Origin: Caballeronia turbans
GTDB lineage: Bacteria > Pseudomonadota > Gammaproteobacteria > Burkholderiales > Burkholderiaceae
Assembly (NCBI GenBank): GCA_001544655.2
Contig: FCOD02000007.1
Span: 240,476-304,475 of the forward strand
Direction of reading: 5' to 3'
Length of the DNA: 64,000 nucleotides
Below are positions 1 to 9,379 of this stretch, one piece after another. The notes under the pieces were generated by a model. It was not told where the DNA came from and did no database searches. It worked only from the letters and a program-made list of their open reading frames with translations. Position numbers and translations under genes: made by a program. Each line of letters begins with the position of its first letter. Within the stretch, counting starts at the first letter, position 1.

Positions 1-521
1 GCGCCCGGCGTCCACTTGGCGGGGCACACCTGGCCCGGGTTCTTCGCGATGTACTGAGCAGCCTGAACCTTGCGGAGCAGTTCGCCGGCGTCACGGCCGA
101 TGCCGTTGTCGTGCACTTCGCACAGCTTGATCTCGCCTTCCGGATTGATCACGAACGTGCCGCGCAGCGCCAGGCCTTCTTCCTCGATCAGCACGTCGAA
201 GTTGCGCGAGATCGCGAGCGTCGGGTCGGCCACCATCGGGTACTTGATCTTCTGGATCGTGTCCGACGTGTCGTGCCATGCCTTGTGCGTGAAGTGCGTG
301 TCGGTCGAGACCGAGTAGATTTCCACGCCCAGCTTCTTGAATTCTTCGTAGCGGTCAGCTAGGTCGCCCAGTTCCGTCGGGCACACGAACGTGAAGTCGG
401 CCGGGTAGAACACGAACACCGACCACTTGCCCTTCAGGCTCTCATCGGTGACGGTCACGAATTCGCCATTGTGATAGGCGGTTGCTTTGAACGGCTTGAC
501 TTGGCTGTTGATGATAGGCAT
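1..521 (-). CDS. ahpC: Alkyl hydroperoxide reductase C (peroxiredoxin), 3' end cut by window edge
   Basis: Typical 2-Cys peroxiredoxin that reduces hydrogen and organic peroxides in the cytoplasm, normally recycled by AhpF or a similar reductase. The start ATG at 521 is preceded by a purine-rich RBS (AAAAGGAACC). The peroxidatic cysteine lies in FVCPTE (C47) and the resolving-cysteine motif VCPAKW is visible close to the window edge. About 173 residues are present against a family length near 187, so only the extreme C-terminus is missing. An OxyR-like palindrome lies about 90 bp upstream. The neighbour at 734 is divergent. Confidence 0.97.
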   Translation of the reverse strand, partial: MPIINSQVKPFKATAYHNGEFVTVTDESLKGKWSVFVFYPADFTFVCPTELGDLADRYEEFKKLGVEIYSVSTDTHFTHKAWHDTSDTIQKIKYPMVADPTLAISRNFDVLIEEEGLALRGTFVINPEGEIKLCEVHDNGIGRDAGELLRKVQAAQYIAKNPGQVCPAKWTPG

Positions 522-612
522 TACCAGGTTCCTTTTGGAGTGGTGTTGAAGAAGTAGGTGAACTATACAGGAAAACTATCGCTCCTGCGAAGTGGATTGA
601 TTTTATTGTCGG

Positions 613-629
613 GATAGCTCGGAGCTATC
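613..629. promoter_or_regulatory. OxyR-like palindrome between ahpC and the divergent oxidoreductase gene
   Basis: GATAGCTC-G-GAGCTATC is a perfect 8+1+8 palindrome and contains ATAG-N7-CTAT, the half-element of the OxyR consensus. On the minus strand a TATAGT -10-like hexamer (562-567) lies downstream with no good -35, as expected of an activator-dependent promoter. Only one perfect dyad is visible; the second, expected for an OxyR tetramer, is degenerate. Assignment to OxyR is inferred from the motif and the ahpC context. Confidence 0.45.
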
Positions 630-733
630 GGCGCCATATTTGTCGTTTTCCCGCATGAGGCATTCTGATTGCGCGCGTCCCTTGCAGGTTCCTCGAGGGC
701 ACTTCGTCGCTTCACTTTTATCCAGGAGGCAGT

Positions 734-1429
734 ATGAAAATCGGAATTATCGGCGCCGGGAATATCGGTTCCGTGCTCGCGCTGCGGTTCAGCGAGAACG
801 GCCACGACGTGCGCATCGCCAATTCGCGCGGACCGGCGTCGCTCGCGGACATCGAACGCGAGACCGGTGCGACGGCCGTGCAAGCGCGCGACGCGGTGAA
901 GGATGCGGACGTCGTCGTCGTGACGATTCCGCAGGCAAAAGTGCCGAATCTGCCGAAAGACCTGTTTGCGGGCGTGCCGGCGAGCGTCGTCGTCATCGAC
1001 ACGGGCAACTATTATCCGCAGCAGCGCGACGGTCGTATCGATGGCATCGAGAAGGGCACACCGGAAAGCCGCTGGGTCGAGCAGCAGATCGGGCGGCCGG
1101 TCGTGAAGGCCTTCAACAATATCTACGCGGATCATCTGCGCAATCGCGGCAAGCCTCCGGGTACGCCCGGGCGCATCGCGCTGCCGGTCGCGGGCGACGA
1201 CGCGAAGGCGAAAGCCGTCGTGATGAAGCTCGTCGATGAAATCGGCTTCGATCCCGTCGATGCAGGCGAAATCGACGATTCATGGCGACAGCAGCCCGCA
1301 ACGCCCGTCTATACCGGCGATTTCGACGCAGCCGGCGTGCGCGCTGCGCTGCAAAAGGCCGACCCGGTGCGCAAGCCCGAATGGCGCGCGACGGATAGAA
1401 GTCCCGGCAATTTCGAGAATCCGGCGTGA
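734..1429 (+). CDS. NADP-dependent oxidoreductase, F420-reductase-like (NAD(P)-binding Rossmann)
   Basis: A 231-residue protein opening with a Rossmann dinucleotide-binding motif, GIIGAGNIGSVLALRF (G-x-G-x-x-G), followed by IANSRGP, typical of the 'NADP oxidoreductase coenzyme F420-dependent' family. Bacteria of this group lack F420, so these homologs probably use NAD(P)H on an unknown substrate. AGGAGG precedes the ATG by about 6 nt, which fixes the start. It is monocistronic and divergent from ahpC. The specific reaction cannot be read from sequence. Confidence 0.85.
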   Translation: MKIGIIGAGNIGSVLALRFSENGHDVRIANSRGPASLADIERETGATAVQARDAVKDADVVVVTIPQAKVPNLPKDLFAGVPASVVVIDTGNYYPQQRDGRIDGIEKGTPESRWVEQQIGRPVVKAFNNIYADHLRNRGKPPGTPGRIALPVAGDDAKAKAVVMKLVDEIGFDPVDAGEIDDSWRQQPATPVYTGDFDAAGVRAALQKADPVRKPEWRATDRSPGNFENPA

Positions 1430-1624
1430 CAGAGGGCGTGAGAGCGGGAGTGAGAGAACGCGTTCGATAAGCGGAACGCCCGTACGGGAAAGCGGGGGAA
1501 GCGGCGCGTGCCGTGAGACAATCTGCAAACTTTCCCGATGGGCTTTAACATGACCAGCCGGGCTGGCGCGATGAGCACGATCCATCGGGCCCGCGTCCGG
1601 CGTCGTGGACTCGCAGATTGACCT

Positions 1625-2293
1625 ATGAAAACCGCTTCTCCCCCGCAGGACGTGCAGGACCCGCAACACCGCTTCGGCGAGTGCGACGAGTGCGCGGATG
1701 TCGAACTCGTGGCGACCGCCACCATTCCGACGCGCTACGGCACCTTCGATTCCTACGTCTATCGCGTGAAGCACACGGATGTCGAACACATCGCGTTCGT
1801 GATGGGCGACGTGAGCAACGGCGAATCGGTGCTGACGCGCCTGCATTCCGAATGCGTGACCGGCGATGTGTTCGGCTCGTACCGCTGCGATTGCGGGGAG
1901 CAACTCGATCTGGCGCTGCGTTATATCGCCGCCGAGGATCGCGGCATCCTGCTGTATCTGCGCGGCCATGAAGGGCGCGGCATCGGCCTCGCAAACAAGA
2001 TCCGCGCGTATGCGCTGCAGGAGCAGGGGCTCGATACCGTCGATGCGAACCTGCATCTCGGCCTGCCCGACGACGCCCGCGAATACGATTCCGCCGCCGC
2101 GATCCTGCGCTCGATGAACGTGAAGTCGGTGCGCCTCATGAGCAACAATCCGTCGAAGTTCGACACGCTGCTCAAGCACGATATTCCCGTGTCCGAACGC
2201 GTCGCGCTCGCCATCCCGATGCGCGAGGAAAACGAGCGCTACATCAAGACGAAGCAGGCGCGCTTCGGGCATTACTTCGACGAAAACGAATAA
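1625..2293 (+). CDS. ribA: GTP cyclohydrolase II
   Basis: First enzyme of riboflavin synthesis: GTP to 2,5-diamino-6-ribosylamino-4-pyrimidinone 5'-phosphate plus formate and pyrophosphate. Zinc ligands C77, C88 and C90 ([19 protein letters not shown]) and the catalytic segment [15 protein letters not shown] are intact, as is the C-terminal SNNPSKF. At 222 residues it is a stand-alone RibA, not fused to RibB, with an N-terminal extension of roughly 25 residues. I saw no FMN riboswitch in the 195 bp upstream. It converges on the oxygenase gene with a 9-bp gap. Confidence 0.96.
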   Translation: MKTASPPQDVQDPQHRFGECDECADVELVATATIPTRYGTFDSYVYRVKHTDVEHIAFVMGDVSNGESVLTRLHSECVTGDVFGSYRCDCGEQLDLALRYIAAEDRGILLYLRGHEGRGIGLANKIRAYALQEQGLDTVDANLHLGLPDDAREYDSAAAILRSMNVKSVRLMSNNPSKFDTLLKHDIPVSERVALAIPMREENERYIKTKQARFGHYFDENE

Positions 2294-2302
2294 CGCCTGC
2301 GC

Positions 2303-3037
2303 TCACTGCGCGTCGTGAAAGATCACGCCGAGCATATGCCGCCGCCCCGATCTCAGGCGGCTCACGCCGTGCTTCATGTTCACCCGGTACGGCCCGCGCG
2401 TGCCCTGCACCGGCCGATGATGCACCGCGAAAAACACCGCATCGCCTTGTGAAAGAGGCACGGCTTCTACACGTGACTGCATTCTCGGACGCTGCTCCGT
2501 CATCACGAACTCGCCGCCGGTGAAATCCCGGCCGGGCGCGGAAAGCAGGACCGCCATCTGAATTGGAAAGACGTGCTCGCCGTAGAGATCCTGATGCAGG
2601 CAGTTGAAATCGCCGGGCACGTAACGTAGCAGGAGCGGCGTCGGCCGTGTCTGCCCCGCGCGGTGACAGCGCTCGATGAACGCGGCGTGCTCGCGCGGAT
2701 AGCGCGTTTCGACGCCCATCACCTCATTCCAGCGATTGGCGATCGGCGCAAGATGCGGATAGACCGCGCGGCGCGCGCGCTCCAGCGTTTCGGGCAGCGG
2801 ATAGGCGAAGTACTTGTATTCGCCGCGCCCGAAGCCGTGGCGTTCCATCACGACGCGGCTGCGAAAGATGCCGTCGCGATCGTATAGCGCGGCGAGCGCC
2901 TCGCATTCGTCGCGCGAAAAGAGCGCGGGCGCGGTGGCGCAGCCGAAGCTATCGAGTTGCGCTTCGAGATCGGCCCAGTCGAGCGCGTCGATGCGTTCGC
3001 CGATATCGTCTGCCGTCGCGCGTTCGAGCACCTTCAT
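2303..3037 (-). CDS. 2-oxoglutarate/Fe(II)-dependent oxygenase family protein
   Basis: 244 residues from the ATG at 3037, chosen because GGAGAAACGAC precedes it; the open frame extends upstream without an RBS. The iron facial triad is visible as H148-x-D150 (LHQDLYGEHVFP) and distal H223, with R227 (KHGVSRLRS) as the likely 2-oxoglutarate carboxylate ligand. The fold resembles the prolyl-4-hydroxylase/PKHD family. The substrate is unknown; protein hydroxylation or small-molecule oxidation are both possible. Confidence 0.85.
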   Translation of the reverse strand: MKVLERATADDIGERIDALDWADLEAQLDSFGCATAPALFSRDECEALAALYDRDGIFRSRVVMERHGFGRGEYKYFAYPLPETLERARRAVYPHLAPIANRWNEVMGVETRYPREHAAFIERCHRAGQTRPTPLLLRYVPGDFNCLHQDLYGEHVFPIQMAVLLSAPGRDFTGGEFVMTEQRPRMQSRVEAVPLSQGDAVFFAVHHRPVQGTRGPYRVNMKHGVSRLRSGRRHMLGVIFHDAQ

Positions 3038-3134
3038 GTCGTTTCTCCGGATGGGCGTTAATTGCCTGCAGTGTGCGCCACGCGCGCTGCGCACGCACTC
3101 CGGGTCTTGCTGCGCAATTCGGAACGACGCGCCT

Positions 3135-3629
3135 TCAATGCGCCGTCGCGGTCTCCGCGATGCGCTCCTTCAACGCGGCCTTGCGCGCCGCCATCCTCGC
3201 GCCGAGCGCGACGAGATCCATTTGCGTCCTGCGCACTTCGGGGAACAGCGTCGTTTCCTCTTCCTCGATGTGATGCGTCGCGTTCTCCTTGAGTACCTTG
3301 AAAGTCGCATCGAAACCGTCGTCGCCCGCCTTCAGGCTCGCGAACCGTTCGATCAGCGTCTTGACCAGAAAATGCTCGACGTAGGCTTCGTCCACATCGA
3401 TGCGCTGATCTGCGCCGAGCGCCTCCTGGGCGGCGGGATACAGCATTTCTTCTTCGACGATCGCGTGGATCGTGAGCAATTCGCACGCGCGCTGGGCGAG
3501 CGTGTTCTTGCGTTCGAAATCGTTGCGTTCCGCGCGCTCGAACGCATCGAACAGTTGTTCGATGGCGCGGTGATCGGCTTCGAGCACGTCGAGCGCATCG
3601 ATGGGTCGCGGGGTATGAGCGGCAGACAT
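3135..3629 (-). CDS. Hemerythrin HHE cation-binding domain protein
   Basis: A 164-residue, mostly helical protein with the HHE pattern: LEADHRAIEQLFDAFE near the N-terminus, then LTIHAIVEEEMLYPAAQ, and later ATHHIEEEETTLFPEVR. The spaced His and Glu residues are suited to a non-heme di-iron site. Such proteins bind oxygen, NO or iron, or sense redox stress. AGGAGAACCCAC precedes the ATG at 3629. It lies on the same strand as, and about 100 bp upstream of, the 2OG oxygenase gene, so co-transcription is possible. Confidence 0.88.
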   Translation of the reverse strand: MSAAHTPRPIDALDVLEADHRAIEQLFDAFERAERNDFERKNTLAQRACELLTIHAIVEEEMLYPAAQEALGADQRIDVDEAYVEHFLVKTLIERFASLKAGDDGFDATFKVLKENATHHIEEEETTLFPEVRRTQMDLVALGARMAARKAALKERIAETATAH

Positions 3630-3749
3630 GTGGGTTCTCCTTTAATGGGCTCTCTCGACCCTGCCGGGACATCTTCGTGTCCCTGAGGCGCCTGAGAGCA
3701 GCAAGACGAATGCCCGCGATAGACCCGTTAACGGCGGCACCGTGCGCGT

Positions 3750-6071
3750 CTAGATAGTCGGATTTCCCGATACGCCCAGGTCACGTTGCCGCAGCACTTT
3801 CACCTGCCACCACGCGGGTAGCAGGCGCCGGACTTCCGCGCGCGCGAAGCGGTCGTCGATCAGATAGAGCACGCCGCGATCGAGCGGCCCGCGGATCACA
3901 CGCCCGGCCGCCTGCACGACTTTCTGCAAGCCGGGAAAAAGATACGTGTATGCGTAGCCCTCGCCGAACGCCTCGTGCATGCGCGCTTTCATTTGCTGAT
4001 TGACAGGATTGAGCTGCGGCAGACCGAGCGTCGCAACGAACGCGCCGATGAGCCGCGTGCCGGGCAGATCGATCGCTTCGCCGAACGCGCCGCCGAGCAC
4101 CGCGAAACCGACGCCGCGCCCGCCGGCCACGAAACGCGCGAGAAACTCGCGTTGCGCCGCTTCGCTCATCGCGCGGGATTGCTGCCAGCATGGAATCGAC
4201 GGATGACGGAGCGCGAGCGCCGCCGCGACTTGCGTCAGATACTCGAAGCTGCTGAAGAAGCTCAGGTAGTTGCCCTCGGCGCTTTCGAGCTGCGCGGCGA
4301 TGAGGTCGGCGATACGGTCCACCGAGCGCGCGCGGTCGCGATAGCGCGTGGACAGGTCGGCGATTGCGCGCACGTCGAGTTGTTCGGCGCAGAAGGGCGA
4401 TTCGACGTCGATGCGTACGCTCGACTCCGGCAGGCCGAGCGTATCCGCGTAGAAGTGCGCGGGCGTGAGCGTCGCGGAAAAAAGCGCGACGCTGTGGGCG
4501 CGCGCCAGACGCGGCGTGAGATGCGGCGCGGGAATCACGTTGCGCAGGCACAGCACGGCATTGCGTTTTTTGGCGTTTGCACCCACCCGGCCAAGCGTGA
4601 TGTCGAAGATCGAATGCGAACCGAAGCGTTCCGCGATGCGCGTGAAATGCATGGCATCGAAATAGAAGCGCAAGATTTCGGGCGTGAAGACGTCGGGCTG
4701 CTCGCCGAGCGTTTCCGTCATCAGCGAGACGGCTTGCCCCAGCGCCGTGAGCAGGCGCGCGGGCGGTTCCGCATGTGCCGCGTATTCGATGTTCGCCGCG
4801 TCCTGTTCACGCGTCACTTCGCTCCAGCTTCGCGCGACGCGGCCGAGCGCCTGCTTCAGCAAAACGGGCGCGCCGCGACGCATCGCATTGAAGGCGGCCT
4901 GATCGAGCGTCGCGGAATACATGCCGCGCGCCCGTTCGACGAGGTTATGCGCTTCGTCGACGAGCACCGACACGCGCCAGCGATTCGCCTCCGCGAGCGC
5001 GAAGAGCATGGCGCTCGTATCGAAGTAATAGTTGTAGTCGCCGACGATCACGTCGCCCCAGCGCGACAGTTCCTGGCTCAGATAGTACGGACAGACTTCG
5101 TGCTCTCGTGCGACCTCGGCAACCGACGCGCGGTCGAGCTGCGCGCAGTCGAGGGCGGCGGCACGCGCCCCGGGCAGGCGATCGTAGAAGCCCCGCGCGA
5201 GCGGACACGACTCGCCGTGGCACGCGCGATCGGGGTATTCGCAAGCCTTGTCGCGCGCAACGAGTTCGACGACGCGTAACGGCCTGGCGGCGAGCGTCGT
5301 CAGCGCATCGAGCGCGAGCTGCCGTCCCGCGCTCTTCGCCGTGAGAAAGAAGATCTTGTCGAGCCGCTGGCCCGGCCACGCCTTCAGCAGCGGAAAGAGC
5401 GTGCCGACCGTTTTGCCGATGCCGGTCGGCGCCTGCGCCGCGAGACAGCGGCCGGACACCGCCGAGCGATACACCGCTTCCGCGAGTGCGCGCTGGCCGG
5501 GCCGAAAATCCGCGTGAGGAAACACGAGTGCTCTGAGCGCGTCATCGCGCGCCGCGCCGTGCGCCAGCTCCTGTTCTGCCCACGCGATGAAGCGCTCGCA
5601 CTGCGCCGCGAAATGCGTCGCGAGCGCTTCGGCGGTCTGCGTTTCGACGAGCACGCTCTCGGTCTGATCGACGATATCGAAATACACGAGCGCGACCTCG
5701 ATGGCGTCGAGCCCGAGCTTGCGGCACATCAGATGCGCATAGACACGCGCCTGCGCCCAATGCAGATGACGATGATTCTGCGGCATCGATTCGAGCTTGC
5801 CGCGATGCGTCTTGATCTCTTCGAGACGGTTGAGCGCGGGATCGTACCCGTCGGCGCGGCCGCGCACGAAGAGCGGCCCGTAGGTTTCCGAAAGCGATAT
5901 TTCCTTCTGATATCCGGCCGGCCGGCGGCTCGTCACCGCGACGTGGCCCGCGACGCCTTCCTGCGCGCTTGGCGTGGGCGTGAAGCGCAGATCGAGGTCG
6001 CCCTGTTTCGCGGTGAACTCGCAGAGCGCGCGCACGGCGACGGTGTAGGCGGGCTCGGATACTGTATGCAT
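3750..6071 (-). CDS. XPD/DinG-type Fe-S ATP-dependent DNA helicase with N-terminal PD-(D/E)XK-like domain
   Basis: 773 residues. The start at 6071 (MHTVSEPAY) is preferred because the upstream extension of the frame is antisense to the neighbouring gene. An N-terminal module (about residues 1-175) contains RGRADGYD (D74) and EEIKTHRG (E85-x-K87), the signature of a PD-(D/E)XK nuclease. Helicase motifs follow: Walker A APTGIGKT (K220), cysteines C277, C284, C289 and C327 spaced for a 4Fe-4S cluster, DEAH at 372-375, and a C-terminal QAAGRVIRG motif VI. Likely role: DNA repair helicase acting on branched or damaged DNA, possibly coupled to cleavage. Nuclease activity is inferred from the motif. 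Confidence 0.87.
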   Translation of the reverse strand: MHTVSEPAYTVAVRALCEFTAKQGDLDLRFTPTPSAQEGVAGHVAVTSRRPAGYQKEISLSETYGPLFVRGRADGYDPALNRLEEIKTHRGKLESMPQNHRHLHWAQARVYAHLMCRKLGLDAIEVALVYFDIVDQTESVLVETQTAEALATHFAAQCERFIAWAEQELAHGAARDDALRALVFPHADFRPGQRALAEAVYRSAVSGRCLAAQAPTGIGKTVGTLFPLLKAWPGQRLDKIFFLTAKSAGRQLALDALTTLAARPLRVVELVARDKACEYPDRACHGESCPLARGFYDRLPGARAAALDCAQLDRASVAEVAREHEVCPYYLSQELSRWGDVIVGDYNYYFDTSAMLFALAEANRWRVSVLVDEAHNLVERARGMYSATLDQAAFNAMRRGAPVLLKQALGRVARSWSEVTREQDAANIEYAAHAEPPARLLTALGQAVSLMTETLGEQPDVFTPEILRFYFDAMHFTRIAERFGSHSIFDITLGRVGANAKKRNAVLCLRNVIPAPHLTPRLARAHSVALFSATLTPAHFYADTLGLPESSVRIDVESPFCAEQLDVRAIADLSTRYRDRARSVDRIADLIAAQLESAEGNYLSFFSSFEYLTQVAAALALRHPSIPCWQQSRAMSEAAQREFLARFVAGGRGVGFAVLGGAFGEAIDLPGTRLIGAFVATLGLPQLNPVNQQMKARMHEAFGEGYAYTYLFPGLQKVVQAAGRVIRGPLDRGVLYLIDDRFARAEVRRLLPAWWQVKVLRQRDLGVSGNPTI

Positions 6072-6112
6072 GTACAGCAGTCTAGCATGGGCGAATCGGC
6101 CGCAAAGGCCTT

Positions 6113-7522
6113 CTACGACGCGGCGCGCAGAAGTTCTCCGAGCGTTTTCACGGCGCCCTCGACCTGCGGCGACCACGGATGGCCGAAGTTGATGCGCACG
6201 TAATTCCCGAACGCGTGACGCGCGGAGAAGATCGGTCCGGGTGTCACGTTGATGCCATGTTCGAGTCCGCGCTTGTGCAACTGCATCGCGTCGACATGCT
6301 CGGCCAGTCGCAGCCAGAGGAAATAGCCGCCCTCCGGCTGCTGATGCGCGACCTCCGGCGGCAGCCAGCGCGCGATGGCGTGTTCCATCGCACCGCGCTG
6401 CGTGAGAAGCGCGCCGCGCAGCTTGCGCAGGTGTTTGTCGAAGCCGCCGTGCTGAAGATAGTCGGCGATGCCCGCCTGAACCGGGATGCTGGTCGAGATG
6501 CTCGTCATCAGCTTGAGCCGGCGGATCGCGTCGGCGAAGCGGCCCGCCGCGACCCAGCCGAGCCGGTAACCCGGCGCGAGCGTCTTCGACAGCGACGCGC
6601 AATGCATCACGAGACCTGTCGTATCGAAGGCTTTCGCGGGCGGCGGACGATCCGGCGCGAAATGCAGCTCGCCGTAGACATCGTCCTCGATGAGCGGAAC
6701 GTCATGCTTCGTGAGCAAGCCGACCAGCGCGCGCTTTTTCTCGACGGAGAGCGTCACGCCCGTCGGATTCTGAAAGTTGGTCATGAACCAGCAGGCGCGC
6801 ACCGGATGCTTGACGAGCGCTTCGGCGAGCACGTCGAGATCGAGCCCTTCTCGCGGATCGACGGGAATCTCGACCGCGCGCAGGCCCAGATGCTCGACCG
6901 CCTGCAACGCCGCGTAGAAGCAGGGCGATTCGATGGCGACGACATCGCCCGGCTTGGTGACGGCCATGAGGCTGAGCGTGAGCGCTTCCATCGCGCCGTT
7001 CGTGACGATGAGTTCCTCGACCGGCTGCGCGATGCCCATGCCGATGTAACGCAGTGCGATCTGCCGCCGCAGTTGCTCGTTGCCCGGTGGCATGTCGACG
7101 ACCGTGCTCCACGGATCGAGCATGCGCGCCGCGTGGCCGAGCGACTTCGCAAGACGTGCCAGCGGAAAGAGTTTCGGCGACGGAAACGCGGAGCCGAGCG
7201 GCGCGACGTCCGGACGCTTGACCGCATCGAGCACGGAGAAGACGAGGCTGCTCACGTCGATGGCCGCGGGCTCCGCGAGCGGCGTGGGCGAAGTAGCTTG
7301 CGTCGCTACCTTCGCGCCCGGTGCGACGTAATAGCCGGAACGTTCGCGCGCGCGAATCAAGCCCCATTCTTCGAGCAGGTAATACGCGCGAAAGACCGTC
7401 GACTGGCCGACGCCGTATTGCGTCGTCAGATGCCGCACCGACGGCAGGCGCGTGCCGACGGGCAGCCGGCCCGCGCGAATCTCGGCGGCCATCGTGTCGG
7501 CAAGGGCTTGGTAGCGCTTCAT
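6113..7522 (-). CDS. MocR/PdxR-type PLP-dependent transcriptional regulator
   Basis: 469 residues: an N-terminal GntR winged helix (about 1-70, including LPSVRHLTTQYGVGQSTVFR) fused to a class I aminotransferase-like domain. The PLP-lysine motif ASLSKTLAPGYRLGW lies near residue 313. MocR proteins use the aminotransferase domain as a PLP- or amino-acid-sensing module. The start at 7522 (MKRYQALAD) matches the family start, though no strong RBS is visible. It is divergent from the lipoprotein/flavoenzyme genes. The regulated pathway is unknown. Confidence 0.9.
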   Translation of the reverse strand: MKRYQALADTMAAEIRAGRLPVGTRLPSVRHLTTQYGVGQSTVFRAYYLLEEWGLIRARERSGYYVAPGAKVATQATSPTPLAEPAAIDVSSLVFSVLDAVKRPDVAPLGSAFPSPKLFPLARLAKSLGHAARMLDPWSTVVDMPPGNEQLRRQIALRYIGMGIAQPVEELIVTNGAMEALTLSLMAVTKPGDVVAIESPCFYAALQAVEHLGLRAVEIPVDPREGLDLDVLAEALVKHPVRACWFMTNFQNPTGVTLSVEKKRALVGLLTKHDVPLIEDDVYGELHFAPDRPPPAKAFDTTGLVMHCASLSKTLAPGYRLGWVAAGRFADAIRRLKLMTSISTSIPVQAGIADYLQHGGFDKHLRKLRGALLTQRGAMEHAIARWLPPEVAHQQPEGGYFLWLRLAEHVDAMQLHKRGLEHGINVTPGPIFSARHAFGNYVRINFGHPWSPQVEGAVKTLGELLRAAS

Positions 7523-7676
7523 CGCGTGACGTGGGTGAAAGTGCGCGCGAGGGCTTTGCGCGGCGCGAAATTGTCTCATACGGCCTCGCGAAGGAATATC
7601 GGCACACCGCCGCGCGTTTAATGGACAAGCGGCTTAATCGCCGTGTCCGCTTTTCAAACCTTTCGGAGGTGCTTCC

Positions 7677-7805
7677 ATGAAGCTCGCCAGAATCGCAACA
7701 GTCGTGCTCGCTCTGCTCGCCGGTTTGCTCGCGGGATGTCAGACCGATGGCAGTTCGACATCATCCGGCACGACGTCCGGCAGCGGCAGCAGCGGCGGAT
7801 ATTGA
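7677..7805 (+). CDS. Small lipoprotein (42 residues)
   Basis: A short ORF preceded by CGGAGG about 8 nt before the ATG. It encodes a basic n-region (MKLARI), a hydrophobic stretch, and the lipobox LLAGC with the lipidation cysteine at residue 21; the mature part is a Ser/Gly/Thr-rich tail of about 21 residues. This looks like an entericidin-type or spacer lipoprotein. Its TGA overlaps the candidate TTG start of the next gene (ATTGA), suggesting translational coupling. Function unknown. Confidence 0.72.
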   Translation: MKLARIATVVLALLAGLLAGCQTDGSSTSSGTTSGSGSSGGY

Positions 7806-9379
7806 GCGCGACGCCGCTGCCGCCGGGCTTGTCGGCGGCGCAGTTCCGGGCGGCGCTCGCGGCCTTCGCGGCGGCGCTCGGCAGCGACGCGGTGTCGTAC
7901 GATCCGGCTTCGTATCTTGATCCATTCGCACCCGGCGATGCACTCGCGCACGCGCCGTCCGCTGTCGTGCTGCCGAAGGATGTCGAAGGCGTGCGCGCGG
8001 CGCTGGCTGTGGCGAACCGGTATCAGGTGCCGCTCTGGACCGTATCGACCGGACGCAACTTCGCCTACGGCGGCGCCGCGCCGCGCATGCGCGGCTGTGT
8101 CGTGCTCGATTTGCGCCGGATGAACCGCATCATCGAGATCGACGAAACGCTGGGTTATGCGCTGGTCGAGCCGGGCGTGACGTATTACGAGCTGCATCGT
8201 GCGCTCGGGACACCACGGCGGTTCTGGCTCGATCCGCCTGCGGCCGGCTGGGGCAGCGTGATCGGCAACACGCTCGAACGCGGCTATGGCACGACGCCGT
8301 ACGGGGACCACGCGGCGCATCAGTGCGGCATGGAGGTCGTGCTTGCAAACGGCGATGTCGTGCGCACCGGCATGGGCGCGATGACGTCGAGCCGTGACTG
8401 GCAGGTTTTCAGGAGCGGCTTCGGGCCGTCTTACGACGACATGTTCAAGCAGTCGAACTTCGGCGTCGTCACGAAGCTCGGCATCCGGCTCATGCCCGCG
8501 CCCGAGGGCTACATGATCTGCCGCTACGCGTTCGCGCGCGAAGACGATCTCGAACGCGTCGTCGATACGCTGCGTCCGCTCAGAATGGACGGCACGATTC
8601 AAAGCAACGCGGTCATCGAAAGCGCGGTGCGCTGGGCCGCGGGCGTATCGACGCGGAAAACCTGGTACGACGGCGAAGGCGCGATGCCCGACGACGCCAT
8701 CGACGCCATGACGCGCAAGATCGGCATCGGGCGCTGGAATCTGCGCTTCTGTTTATATGGACCGCCGTCGCTCGTGAAGGCGCGGCGCGATATCGTGCGG
8801 GCGCGTTTTCAGCCGATCGCGGGCGCGACGCTCTTCGAGATGCCGTATCGCGATGCATCCCTCGAACCCGAGGGCGGCGGCGATCGTGCGCAAGTCGGCA
8901 TTCCCGGACTCGAAGCGTTCAATCTGCTGAACTGGCGCGGCGGCACAGGCGCGCATATCGATTTTTCGCCGATCTGCCCGCCGATCGGACGCGATGCCGT
9001 CAAGCAGGTCCGCATGGTTCGCGAGCGCGCCGCGCAATTCGGCTTCGATTACTACGGCGGTTTCACGGCGGGCGAGCGCGCGATGCATCACATCTTCGCG
9101 GCGATTTTCGATCGCGACGATCCGAAGCAATCGCACGCTGCCGGCGCGCTGATCGAAACGCTGATCCGCGAGGCGGGCGCGGCCGGCTACGGGCAATATC
9201 GGACGCATCTCTCGTATATGGATCTGGCCGCCGCGCAATACGACTTCAACGATCACGCGCTGATGCGACTGTCCGGCACGATCAAGACGGCGCTCGATCC
9301 GAACGGGATTCTGTCGCCGGGCAAACAGGGCATCTGGCCCGCGAAGCGTTCGGACGTCGCAAAAGGAGAAGGGCGATGA
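7802..9379 (+). CDS. FAD-linked oxidase of the vanillyl-alcohol oxidase / 4-cresol dehydrogenase family
   Basis: The frame is open from 7643, but homology begins at SATPLPPGLSAAQF, so a TTG start at 7802, overlapping the lipoprotein stop, is the likely start (525 residues; PchF-type enzymes are about 520). The N-terminal PCMH-type FAD domain includes STGRNFAYGGAAPRM. The C-terminal cap has GAHIDFSPI, MHHIFAAIFDRDDP, the catalytic-type YRTHLSYMD (equivalent to Tyr473-Arg474 of 4-cresol dehydrogenase) and the ending NGILSPGKQGIWP. Likely oxidises a para-alkylphenol or similar aromatic. No cytochrome PchC partner is adjacent, so the electron acceptor is unclear. Confidence 0.85.
   Translation: MSATPLPPGLSAAQFRAALAAFAAALGSDAVSYDPASYLDPFAPGDALAHAPSAVVLPKDVEGVRAALAVANRYQVPLWTVSTGRNFAYGGAAPRMRGCVVLDLRRMNRIIEIDETLGYALVEPGVTYYELHRALGTPRRFWLDPPAAGWGSVIGNTLERGYGTTPYGDHAAHQCGMEVVLANGDVVRTGMGAMTSSRDWQVFRSGFGPSYDDMFKQSNFGVVTKLGIRLMPAPEGYMICRYAFAREDDLERVVDTLRPLRMDGTIQSNAVIESAVRWAAGVSTRKTWYDGEGAMPDDAIDAMTRKIGIGRWNLRFCLYGPPSLVKARRDIVRARFQPIAGATLFEMPYRDASLEPEGGGDRAQVGIPGLEAFNLLNWRGGTGAHIDFSPICPPIGRDAVKQVRMVRERAAQFGFDYYGGFTAGERAMHHIFAAIFDRDDPKQSHAAGALIETLIREAGAAGYGQYRTHLSYMDLAAAQYDFNDHALMRLSGTIKTALDPNGILSPGKQGIWPAKRSDVAKGEGR

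Noticed and set aside
1430-1624. FMN riboswitch before ribA
   Set aside because: No RFN-like conserved helices could be recognised in the 195 bp upstream.
3975-5279. 434-residue frame antisense to the Fe-S helicase
   Set aside because: No RBS, no domain, Arg/Glu/Ala-rich shadow composition; the helicase frame has clear motifs.
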